NCBI GenBank assembly: GCA_965661345.1
Contig: CBFIDK010000001.1
Span: 186,001-250,000 of the forward strand
Reading direction: 5' to 3'
Source of the DNA: GCA-2862585 sp965661345
Lineage (GTDB): Bacteria; Bacteroidota; Bacteroidia; Flavobacteriales; UBA7312
DNA length: 64,000 nt
Shown here: piece by piece, positions 52,203-60,164 of the stretch
Numbering within the stretch: the first letter of the stretch is position 1
Layout: every line of letters begins with the position of its first letter
Notes under the pieces: model-generated
The model's input: the letters and a program-made list of their open reading frames with translations, nothing else
Told to the model about the DNA's origin: nothing
The model's database searches: none
Made by a program: the position numbers and the translations under genes

Positions 52203-53168
52203 ATGAAATCAATTGACGAGTTAAGAACATTAGTCGAGCAGGAAGTATTGAGCTTAAAATACCCTAGCAAGCCAGCAGACTTATACGCCCCTATAGATTA
52301 TATTTTATCTTTAGGAGGCAAGCGAATGCGACCAATTCTATTGTTATTATCTTATCAATTGTACAAGAAAGACATCAAGTTGGCGCTTAAGCCAGCTATA
52401 GCAATTGAGGTTTTCCATAATTTTACCTTACTTCATGACGACATTATGGATAAGGCACCAGTTCGCCGAGGACAAAGTACCGTTCACACAAAATGGAATG
52501 AGAATGTCGCTATTCTTTCAGGCGATGCCATGCTTATACAAGCCTATCAGTATTTGTCAGAATTACCAAAGGATAGTTTAATGGCGTGTCTTCCAGTTTT
52601 CAACACAATGGCACTCAAAGTTTGTGAAGGTCAGCAATTCGATATGGATTTTGAAATACAAGCAGAGGTTGATTTAGAATCGTATTTAAAAATGATTGAA
52701 TACAAAACAGCCGTATTGCTTGGAGCATCCTTAAAAATGGGAGCTATTATTGGCGGTGGAGACGCAAAAGATGCTGAAAATTTATACGAATTTGGACGTA
52801 AAATAGGCATCGCGTTTCAGTTGAAAGACGATTTATTAGATGTCTTTGGCGATACCGATGCGTTTGGTAAACAACTAGGTGGAGACATTATAGCCAATAA
52901 AAAAACATGCCTATACCTAAAGGCCTTATCCCTTTCAGAAGGCGATGAAAAAATGGAATTGGTCAATTTATACAGTTCACACTCTATCAATCAGACCGAA
53001 AAAGTGCAGAAGGTCAAGCAGCTTTACACGTCTCTAGAAATAGAAGTACACATAAACGATCTTATCAGTGAGTATTATGACGATGCTATGAAGTCACTGA
53101 ATGCAATTGATAAAGAAACTCTTGAGCTTGAAAAGTTTGCTGCGCTCTTAAAAAATAGAGAAAGCTAA
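52203..53168 (+). CDS. Polyprenyl diphosphate synthase (trans-isoprenyl transferase)
   Basis: The enzyme condenses isopentenyl diphosphate with allylic primers. The first aspartate-rich motif is DDIMD at residues 79-83, followed by APVRRGQSTVHTKW. The second is DDLLD at 209-213 in LKDDLLDVFGDTDAFGKQLG. Length is 321 aa. Product chain length cannot be set with certainty; octaprenyl or similar for menaquinone is possible. It follows rmlA by 2 nt. Confidence 0.92.
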   Translation: MKSIDELRTLVEQEVLSLKYPSKPADLYAPIDYILSLGGKRMRPILLLLSYQLYKKDIKLALKPAIAIEVFHNFTLLHDDIMDKAPVRRGQSTVHTKWNENVAILSGDAMLIQAYQYLSELPKDSLMACLPVFNTMALKVCEGQQFDMDFEIQAEVDLESYLKMIEYKTAVLLGASLKMGAIIGGGDAKDAENLYEFGRKIGIAFQLKDDLLDVFGDTDAFGKQLGGDIIANKKTCLYLKALSLSEGDEKMELVNLYSSHSINQTEKVQKVKQLYTSLEIEVHINDLISEYYDDAMKSLNAIDKETLELEKFAALLKNRES

Positions 53169-53228
53169 TACTCTTTTTTTACGCATTAAATTGCTGGAAA
53201 TTAAAGCCAAAAAATAAATAAAATTCAA

Positions 53229-53236
53229 TAGTTTTG
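53229..53236 (+). promoter_or_regulatory. -7 box for sucA-sucB
   Basis: TAGTTTTG is an exact TAnnTTTG, 18 nt before the sucA ATG at 53255. Confidence 0.55.
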
Positions 53237-53254
53237 CCATAATCACATATTCAG

Positions 53255-55963
53255 ATGGCAGATAAATTTTCTTTTCTAGGAGCTATTCATACTAACATGA
53301 TAGAAATCATGTACGATAAGTATGTTGAAAACCCTGAATCTGTTAACGAAGAATGGCGAAACTTTTTTACAGGCTTTGACTTTGCCAAAGAAGTGTATTC
53401 TGAAGAGGATGAAATTCCAGAAACGTTTAAAAAAGAATTTCAGGTAATAAACCTCATAGATGCCTACAGAAAAAGTGGCCATTTATTCACCCATACTAAT
53501 CCGGTTCGAGAAAGAAGGCAATATACTCCGACATTAGACATCGAAAATTTTGGCTTGGAAGAAGCGGATTTAGACACTGTGTTTCAGGCGGGTACTCAAA
53601 TAGGAATTGGCCCATCTACCTTGAAAGAAATCGTAGAACATTTAAAAGTTGTCTATTGCCAGTCCATAGGTGTAGAATACATGTATATTCGAAAGCCAGA
53701 TCAAGTAGAATGGATAAAAAACCGTTTGCATAAAAACAGCAACACCCCCAACTTCAATGTTGAAGAAAAGAAGCAAATTCTTAGAAAACTCAATCAGGCC
53801 GTAGCCTTTGAAAACTTTCTACATAAAAAATTCGTTGGACAAAAACGCTTTTCATTAGAAGGCTCAGAGTCACTGATTCCAGCCTTAGATATTCTTATTG
53901 AAAAAGGAGCGGAGCTTGGCGTTGAAGAGTTTGTGATGGGAATGGCACACAGAGGAAGATTGAATGTGCTTGCCAATATTTTTAATAAAACGTACCGTGA
54001 TATTTTTTCAGAGTTTGATGGTAAAGAATACGAAGACAATCTATTTTCTGGGGACGTAAAATACCACCTAGGATTTACTTCTGAGCAGCTTTGCAATAAT
54101 TCAAAAAAAGTTAAAATATCTCTATCGCCCAACCCCTCTCACTTAGAGGCGGTTGACCCTGTAGTTCAGGGAATTGCACGAGCGAAAATAGACCAACAAT
54201 ACAAAGGCGACAATAACAAGGTAGTTCCTATACTCATTCACGGTGATGCTGCGCTTGCAGGTCAGGGAGTGGTGTATGAAGTGATACAAATGGCCCAGTT
54301 AGAAGGTTACAAAACAGGTGGAACCATACATATTGTTGTAAATAATCAGGTAGGATTTACCACCAATTATTTAGACGCTCGATCCAGTACCTACTGCACG
54401 GATATAGGAAAAGTTACATTATCACCTGTTTTTCACGTTAATGGGGACGATGTCGAAGCGGTAGTTCATGCCATGCAAATAGCTACAGAATACCGTCAAA
54501 AATTTCACAAAGACGTTTTCATTGATTTGCTGTGCTACAGAAAATACGGACACAATGAGGGCGATGAACCACGTTTTACACAGCCTAAACTATACAAAGC
54601 CATTAGTAAGCATCCTAATCCAAGAGAGATATACAACCATAAGTTAATAAACGAGGGTGTAGTAGGGGCTAATATCGTCAAGGAAATGGAGGATGAGTTT
54701 AAGCAATTACTTCAAGATAGATTTGACGAATCAAAAGAGATTGAAAAGGCAGAGATTACGCCTTTTATGAAAGCAGAATGGCAAGGGCTTAGAAAATCTA
54801 AGGATGCCGATTTTGTACAGTCACAAGATACAGCCGTAGATATAAGCACACTCAAAGAAGTTGCTTCCAAGTTGTACAATGTTCCAGAAAACGAACTCTT
54901 GTTCAAAAAGACACAGCGATTGCTAAACGACCAAAAAAAGATGGTGGAAGAAAGCAACCGATTAGATTGGGGGATGGCAGAACTGTTGGCTTATGGCACC
55001 CTGTTGCATGAAGGCCATCCAGTTAGAATTAGTGGACAAGACGTGGAAAGAGGAACGTTCTCGCACCGTCATGCTGTTCTAAAGTTGGAAGAATCAGAGA
55101 AGGAGATAATACCTCTAAACGCTGTTAATCCAGAGGTGAAATTTGAAGCTTACAATTCGCTTTTATCAGAGTATGGAGTTTTAGGATTTGACTATGGCTT
55201 TGCCATGGCTAGCCCACATTCTTTAACGATTTGGGAAGCGCAATTTGGTGACTTCAGTAATGGCGCTCAAATTATGATAGACCAGTTCATTTCAGCCGCA
55301 GAAGACAAGTGGAAGACCATGAACGGTTTAGTCATGTTGTTGCCGCACGGTTATGAGGGGCAGGGAGCAGAACACTCAAGCGCACGAATGGAGCGTTACC
55401 TGCAAATGTGCGCTCTTCACAATATGCAGATAGTAAACTGTACCACGCCAGCAAATTTCTTTCATGTACTAAGGCGACAACTCAAGCGTGAGTTTAGAAA
55501 GCCTTTGGTTGTGTTTACGCCAAAGAGTTTGTTGCGCCACCCATTGTGTGTGTCTTCATTAGAAGATTTATCAACAGGCAGATTCCAGGAATTATTTGAC
55601 GATGAGCTTGTAGAGCCATCAGAGGTAAAAAAGGTGGTGTTTTGTAGTGGAAAATTGTACTATGAACTTTTCCAAGAACGCGAAACATTAGGACGAAAAG
55701 ATGTGGCTTTAATTCGATTAGAGCAACTGTACCCTTTACCAGAAAAAAAGATAAACGATGTACTCAAGAAGTACAACACAAAACAATTGATTTGGGCTCA
55801 AGAAGAGCCAAGAAATATGGGTGCATGGACGCATATTTTAAACCGATTAAGACATATTCCTTTTGAGTTAGTATCTCGAAGGGCAAGTGCTGCAACAGCA
55901 AGCGGTTCGCCTAAGTATGCAGCAACAAGACAACGATTAATAATTGAAGAAGTTTTTAAATAG
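53255..55963 (+). CDS. sucA: 2-oxoglutarate dehydrogenase E1 component
   Basis: E1 is the thiamine-diphosphate-dependent decarboxylase of the 2-oxoglutarate dehydrogenase complex. The start (FSFLGAIHTNMIEIMYDKYV), the FVMGMAHRGRLNVLANIFNK and SPNPSHLEAVDPVVQGIARA segments and HGDAALAGQGVVYEVIQMAQ belong to the E1o family. Length is 902 aa, typical of Bacteroidota. It lies 6 nt upstream of sucB with its own -7 box. Confidence 0.97.
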   Translation: MADKFSFLGAIHTNMIEIMYDKYVENPESVNEEWRNFFTGFDFAKEVYSEEDEIPETFKKEFQVINLIDAYRKSGHLFTHTNPVRERRQYTPTLDIENFGLEEADLDTVFQAGTQIGIGPSTLKEIVEHLKVVYCQSIGVEYMYIRKPDQVEWIKNRLHKNSNTPNFNVEEKKQILRKLNQAVAFENFLHKKFVGQKRFSLEGSESLIPALDILIEKGAELGVEEFVMGMAHRGRLNVLANIFNKTYRDIFSEFDGKEYEDNLFSGDVKYHLGFTSEQLCNNSKKVKISLSPNPSHLEAVDPVVQGIARAKIDQQYKGDNNKVVPILIHGDAALAGQGVVYEVIQMAQLEGYKTGGTIHIVVNNQVGFTTNYLDARSSTYCTDIGKVTLSPVFHVNGDDVEAVVHAMQIATEYRQKFHKDVFIDLLCYRKYGHNEGDEPRFTQPKLYKAISKHPNPREIYNHKLINEGVVGANIVKEMEDEFKQLLQDRFDESKEIEKAEITPFMKAEWQGLRKSKDADFVQSQDTAVDISTLKEVASKLYNVPENELLFKKTQRLLNDQKKMVEESNRLDWGMAELLAYGTLLHEGHPVRISGQDVERGTFSHRHAVLKLEESEKEIIPLNAVNPEVKFEAYNSLLSEYGVLGFDYGFAMASPHSLTIWEAQFGDFSNGAQIMIDQFISAAEDKWKTMNGLVMLLPHGYEGQGAEHSSARMERYLQMCALHNMQIVNCTTPANFFHVLRRQLKREFRKPLVVFTPKSLLRHPLCVSSLEDLSTGRFQELFDDELVEPSEVKKVVFCSGKLYYELFQERETLGRKDVALIRLEQLYPLPEKKINDVLKKYNTKQLIWAQEEPRNMGAWTHILNRLRHIPFELVSRRASAATASGSPKYAATRQRLIIEEVFK

Positions 55964-55969
55964 AACATT

Positions 55970-57154
55970 ATGCTATTAGAAATGAAAGTACCTAGTCCGG
56001 GAGAGTCCATCTCTGAAGTAGAAATTGCTCAGTGGTTGGTAGAAGACGGTGACTATGTAGAAAAAGATCAAGAAATTGCTGAGGTAGATTCAGACAAAGC
56101 TACTTTGGCCTTACCTGCTGAAGAAAGCGGCACTATTAAGCTAGTAGCTGAAGAAGGCGATACTGTTGCAGTAGGTCAAGTGGTGTGTATTATTGATACC
56201 GATGGCGTTGGTGAAGCCAAAGCTAGTCCAAGCAAAGAAGAAGCAAGCCCAGAAATTTCGGCTCCAGTACAGGCTGCTAAACCAGTTGATGCCAAAGCCA
56301 CACCACTAGCTAAAGCCATTATTTCTCAAAACGATTTATCGGCAAAAGATGTAAAAGGTTCAGGCGAAGGCGGTAAGATTTTAAAAGAAGATGTTATGGA
56401 AGCTATGGCATCCGTAAAGACCGATGGACCACGTGGCACGGAGCGCAAGAAGATGTCAATGCTTAGAAGAAAAGTAGCACAGCGTTTGGTTTCTGTTAAG
56501 AACGACACTGCTATGCTAACGACCTTCAACGAAGTGGACATGTCGGCTATTTTTGCCATAAGAAAAGAGTATAAAGAGGCCTTCAAAGAAAAGTACGATG
56601 TAGGTTTAGGTTTTATGTCATTTTTTACCAAGGCTATTACTACGGCACTTACCGAATTTCCAGATGTTAATGCTCAGATTGACGGTAAAGAAGTGATTTA
56701 CCACAACTATGCCGATATCAGTATAGCCGTAAGCGCACCGAAAGGGTTGATGGTTCCAGTTATTCGTAATGCAGAACTGATGACTTTTAAAGAAGTAGAA
56801 AGCGAGGTTAAGCGTTTGGCCATTAGAGCCAGAGACGGAAAAATCACACCAGACGAAATGTTGGGTGGCACCTTTACCATTACCAACGGAGGTGTATTTG
56901 GCTCAATGCTATCGACACCAATTATAAATCCGCCACAGTCGGCTATTTTGGGCATGCACAATATTGTTGAGCGCCCTATGGCAGTAAATGGAAAAGTTGA
57001 AATTAGACCCATTATGTACGTGGCTTTATCCTACGATCACCGCATTATTGACGGCAGAGAATCGGTTGGCTTTTTATGTAGGGTAAAGGAATGTTTAGAA
57101 GACCCTACCACTCACTTGCTCAATGGCGATGTGAAGGGAAGTTTAGGGTTGTAA
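55970..57154 (+). CDS. sucB: Dihydrolipoyllysine-residue succinyltransferase (E2)
   Basis: E2 carries the lipoyl arm and transfers succinyl groups to CoA. The lipoyl domain has K43 in VDSDKATLALP. A peripheral subunit-binding domain (about 109-146, PLAKAIISQNDLSAKDV) and the catalytic acetyltransferase-like domain follow, with SYDHRIIDGRES, where H357 and D361 are the active-site pair. Length is 394 aa. It starts 6 nt after sucA, as in many complexes. E3 is elsewhere. Confidence 0.96.
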   Translation: MLLEMKVPSPGESISEVEIAQWLVEDGDYVEKDQEIAEVDSDKATLALPAEESGTIKLVAEEGDTVAVGQVVCIIDTDGVGEAKASPSKEEASPEISAPVQAAKPVDAKATPLAKAIISQNDLSAKDVKGSGEGGKILKEDVMEAMASVKTDGPRGTERKKMSMLRRKVAQRLVSVKNDTAMLTTFNEVDMSAIFAIRKEYKEAFKEKYDVGLGFMSFFTKAITTALTEFPDVNAQIDGKEVIYHNYADISIAVSAPKGLMVPVIRNAELMTFKEVESEVKRLAIRARDGKITPDEMLGGTFTITNGGVFGSMLSTPIINPPQSAILGMHNIVERPMAVNGKVEIRPIMYVALSYDHRIIDGRESVGFLCRVKECLEDPTTHLLNGDVKGSLGL

Positions 57155-57196
57155 TACTATTTAATGATGGTTATCGTTTTGAAATAAAAAGTAGCC

Positions 57197-58693
57197 ATGA
57201 TTAATCATTCTCGAATAGCACTAACACTTTTTATTGTGTGCGTGTATTTACTTTCTTTTTCACAAGAAACACCTCAAACAGAAATTAGGGGTAGCCTTGT
57301 AGACGCCCAATCCCAAGAGCCTTTATTGTATGCCAATATTTATGTATTAAGAACCGGTAAAGGAATTATTTCCAATGAAAAGGGACGCTATTCTTTAAAC
57401 GTTTCAGATTTAGAAATGACTGACACTATCCGTTTTCAGTACATGAGTTATGAGGCTAAAAATATAGCCTTATCACAACTGCTACAAAGCCCTTTGGTAC
57501 AATTGGAAGAAGACATCATCAACCTTAGTGAAACGATGATATTTGGCAATTCCGTAAATCTCAAAGAAGTAATTAAAACGGTTGCAGAAAAACTAAGCAG
57601 CAATTACAGCAGTATGAATATTCAGCGAGAAGTATTTATTCGCGAACGTTATACTTCTGAAATTAAGCATTTAGATTTTAAGTATAAAAAAAGTTCCATT
57701 CCAGAAGTAGATCAAAATACCATAGCGAAGATTAAAGAAAAAGTGCCACGACTAAGCCTCTCATATACAGATTTTTACGGTAAAATGTTGATGTCAAGCA
57801 CACCAGTAGATACCTTGCCGTTTAAGTTGCAACCATTAAAGGTTATTAGTTTAGATGAAGAAGACTTAATGGAATTGGAAAAGACAGCTCATGTTTTTGA
57901 AAAAGCCTTTAAAGACACCGATTCCACAGAATATTGGAAGGTGAAAACAGGCATTATTGGGGGTAAAGTTGCTATAGAAAAAAAAGATTCTACCGAAAAT
58001 GACTTGCAAGATGATGAAAAATTACTGCGTTACTTTTCGTCAAGTTTAAAATACAGTTTAGCCAACGCTGAATTCAACGAAGACGAGTGGGAATTTCTTT
58101 ACAATACCTCTCGTTATGAATATACTCTTTTTGGAGGCAGCCGAATAGGTGATGAAGAAATTTATATTATTGACTTTAAGGCGAAAAATAAAGGAAAGTA
58201 TGAAGGGCGATTGTTTGTTTCAATGCAATCGCATGCCATATTACGCGCCGACTACCAATACGCGCCAGATAAGACGGGAAGAGATTTTAGTTTGTTAGGG
58301 ATAAGTTATACCGAAGCCCAATACACTGCATCTGTTCATTTTGAAAAGATCGATTCAACCTATCAGTTAAAATACCTTTCCTACAAAAAGCTTGACCGAT
58401 TCAGCTTTGACCGAAAACTGGCATTAATTAAAAAAAGAATAAGAACCCTTTTCGATAAGACCTTGTTTGAGTTAAAAACGGCTGTTGATATTTCGGCACA
58501 AAGTGAAGAATCCTTTGAGTTTTTAGTTCTATCGCATGAATCAATATTGCCTCAAACCTATGATAAGTTCGACCAACAGAAAGAAATGGAAGTGCTTTAT
58601 GTAGATCAATTTAGTGACGATTTATGGAAGGGCTATAACATTATTGAGCCAACCCATAAAATGAGAGAATACAAAAAACACATATACGATTAG
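57197..58693 (+). CDS. Carboxypeptidase-like regulatory domain protein
   Basis: This 498-residue protein has a signal peptide (ending near LLSFSQ) and a CarboxypepD_reg-like domain at about 31-110 (RGSLVDAQSQEPLLYANIYV and SNEKGRYSLNV), a fold common at the start of TonB-dependent receptors but here without plug or barrel. The rest (about 115-498) is a beta-rich region that I do not recognise. It probably acts in the periplasm or outer membrane. It is a single gene with no clear promoter motif, convergent with a T9SS gene 3 nt away. Confidence 0.78.
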   Translation: MINHSRIALTLFIVCVYLLSFSQETPQTEIRGSLVDAQSQEPLLYANIYVLRTGKGIISNEKGRYSLNVSDLEMTDTIRFQYMSYEAKNIALSQLLQSPLVQLEEDIINLSETMIFGNSVNLKEVIKTVAEKLSSNYSSMNIQREVFIRERYTSEIKHLDFKYKKSSIPEVDQNTIAKIKEKVPRLSLSYTDFYGKMLMSSTPVDTLPFKLQPLKVISLDEEDLMELEKTAHVFEKAFKDTDSTEYWKVKTGIIGGKVAIEKKDSTENDLQDDEKLLRYFSSSLKYSLANAEFNEDEWEFLYNTSRYEYTLFGGSRIGDEEIYIIDFKAKNKGKYEGRLFVSMQSHAILRADYQYAPDKTGRDFSLLGISYTEAQYTASVHFEKIDSTYQLKYLSYKKLDRFSFDRKLALIKKRIRTLFDKTLFELKTAVDISAQSEESFEFLVLSHESILPQTYDKFDQQKEMEVLYVDQFSDDLWKGYNIIEPTHKMREYKKHIYD

Positions 58694-58696
58694 AAG

Positions 58697-60091
58697 TTAG
58701 TGCTTTATCCATTTATGTATTTCACCTTCAGTTTTTAGCAGGTAAATGCCTTTGCTCCACGAGCTGACATCAATACGGCTTTCGGTGCCTTGCCACAGCA
58801 GTTGTCCGTGTATGGAATAAATGTCTTTTTCCGTTTCACTGTGGGTGTTAAGGAAATCGGTGGTAGGGTTAGGGTAGGGCGCTTGACTCTCTTCAAAAGG
58901 AATTAGCTGACTCATGCCCACCGTACCATCCACATTGATTTTGAAGACGAATGCGCCAGAGTAAAAATTATTTTCAACACCGTAATTACCAGTGACTATA
59001 ATTGATTCGTCATCTAGCTGAATAGCTCTATGTATACGTGATAAGGTATCGTTTTTAAAGCGTTGATATGTCCATAAGGTGTCAAAATTATTATCTAAAG
59101 CGATAACTAATGCTTTATTAATTTGTTCAAAATATGTCTTCTGATTCGTGCTAATAATATTTATATTTTGGCCAATAAACAGTTGAGAGGATAAAACATA
59201 ACCATTATAAGAGTAGCTGTAGATGGGGTATTTTGGGCCATTAATGGTTTTGGTCCAAAGGGTATCCAAGTTGTCATCTAAAGCCGCCACACACATATCC
59301 GTACTTCCGAAACGGTCGCCAATACACCAATAGCCTCCGCCGACTTTGGGACTTATATCGTAGATATCATTAATTCCTTCTACGATATAGTCAGAAATTA
59401 CTTCTCCATTTTCCTCATTTATTTTATCAAAAAATACTCCATTATTACTACCATCGTAGGTAATAAACTGGTTATTGACTTTGTCAGCAAATATGTGAAA
59501 TGTACTGATGTGATTTTGATTTTGCCACAGTATTTCTCCATCTAAATTGAACTTTACTAGCGTTGGGGTATCACCTATTACTTTAAGGCATATAGCATTG
59601 GAATCATTGAAAAATGACATATTTACATTATATATGCTTACCCCTATAATGCTTTCCAAATTTATGCTCCATTCCATTTCTCCATCTGCATGGTGTTTGG
59701 TTAGAAAAGAGTTGCCATTACCTCTTATTATACCAAACCATTTATTGGTAGCATGGTGGTATATTACTTTTCTAAACGTATAAAATACTTGATTGTCAAA
59801 ATTGCTTTCCTCATCAAAATAGTGTTTTTCCCATTCTACTTCTCCCTCAGCATTGAGCATAATGGCATTTGGTCGTCCAAAAAAAGGTTCATGGCCCCCA
59901 CCACAACTGAGGTAACCAGCAATAATACAGCCATTGTTTTGGGCCTGGGTTATGTCCATGCTATACATTTTTGCAAAATAGCCAATTTCGTCAGATAAGT
60001 ATTCTTCAAAATACTGTGTGTAAGCCAGTTCTTGAGCCCAAAGGCTCGTGCAACATAGAGTTGTGGTAAGGAATAACAAGACTTTTTTCAT
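58697..60091 (-). CDS. Secreted protein with T9SS type A sorting domain
   Basis: The 464-residue protein has a signal peptide (cleavage near LWAQ-E), a long middle part resembling a beta propeller with repeated strands (GEVEWEKHYFDEE, GEMEWSINL, GEILWQNQ, DTLWTKTING), and a short type A T9SS domain with YPNPTTDFLNTHSETEKDIY and SKGIYLLKTEG. The final residues IHKWIKH are typical. Function beyond export is unknown. Downstream of a type B cargo gene; a 17-bp palindrome lies in its upstream region. Confidence 0.8.
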   Translation of the reverse strand: MKKVLLFLTTTLCCTSLWAQELAYTQYFEEYLSDEIGYFAKMYSMDITQAQNNGCIIAGYLSCGGGHEPFFGRPNAIMLNAEGEVEWEKHYFDEESNFDNQVFYTFRKVIYHHATNKWFGIIRGNGNSFLTKHHADGEMEWSINLESIIGVSIYNVNMSFFNDSNAICLKVIGDTPTLVKFNLDGEILWQNQNHISTFHIFADKVNNQFITYDGSNNGVFFDKINEENGEVISDYIVEGINDIYDISPKVGGGYWCIGDRFGSTDMCVAALDDNLDTLWTKTINGPKYPIYSYSYNGYVLSSQLFIGQNINIISTNQKTYFEQINKALVIALDNNFDTLWTYQRFKNDTLSRIHRAIQLDDESIIVTGNYGVENNFYSGAFVFKINVDGTVGMSQLIPFEESQAPYPNPTTDFLNTHSETEKDIYSIHGQLLWQGTESRIDVSSWSKGIYLLKTEGEIHKWIKH

Positions 60092-60122
60092 GACAATAGG
60101 TTTTCATTAAATAGCTTAAGGT

Positions 60123-60139
60123 ACCATATTAAATATGGT
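60123..60139. repeat. 17-bp perfect inverted repeat upstream of the T9SS gene
   Basis: ACCATATT-A-AATATGGT lies 32-48 nt upstream of the ATG at 60091. No T run follows closely, so it is not a clear terminator. It could be an operator or a protein-binding site. Confidence 0.5.
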
Positions 60140-60164
60140 CAACTAAGTTAGTAAAAAAAACCAG

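Noticed and set aside
53157..53185. Terminator after the polyprenyl synthase gene
   Set aside because: The possible stem is only 4 bp before a T run, too weak to call.
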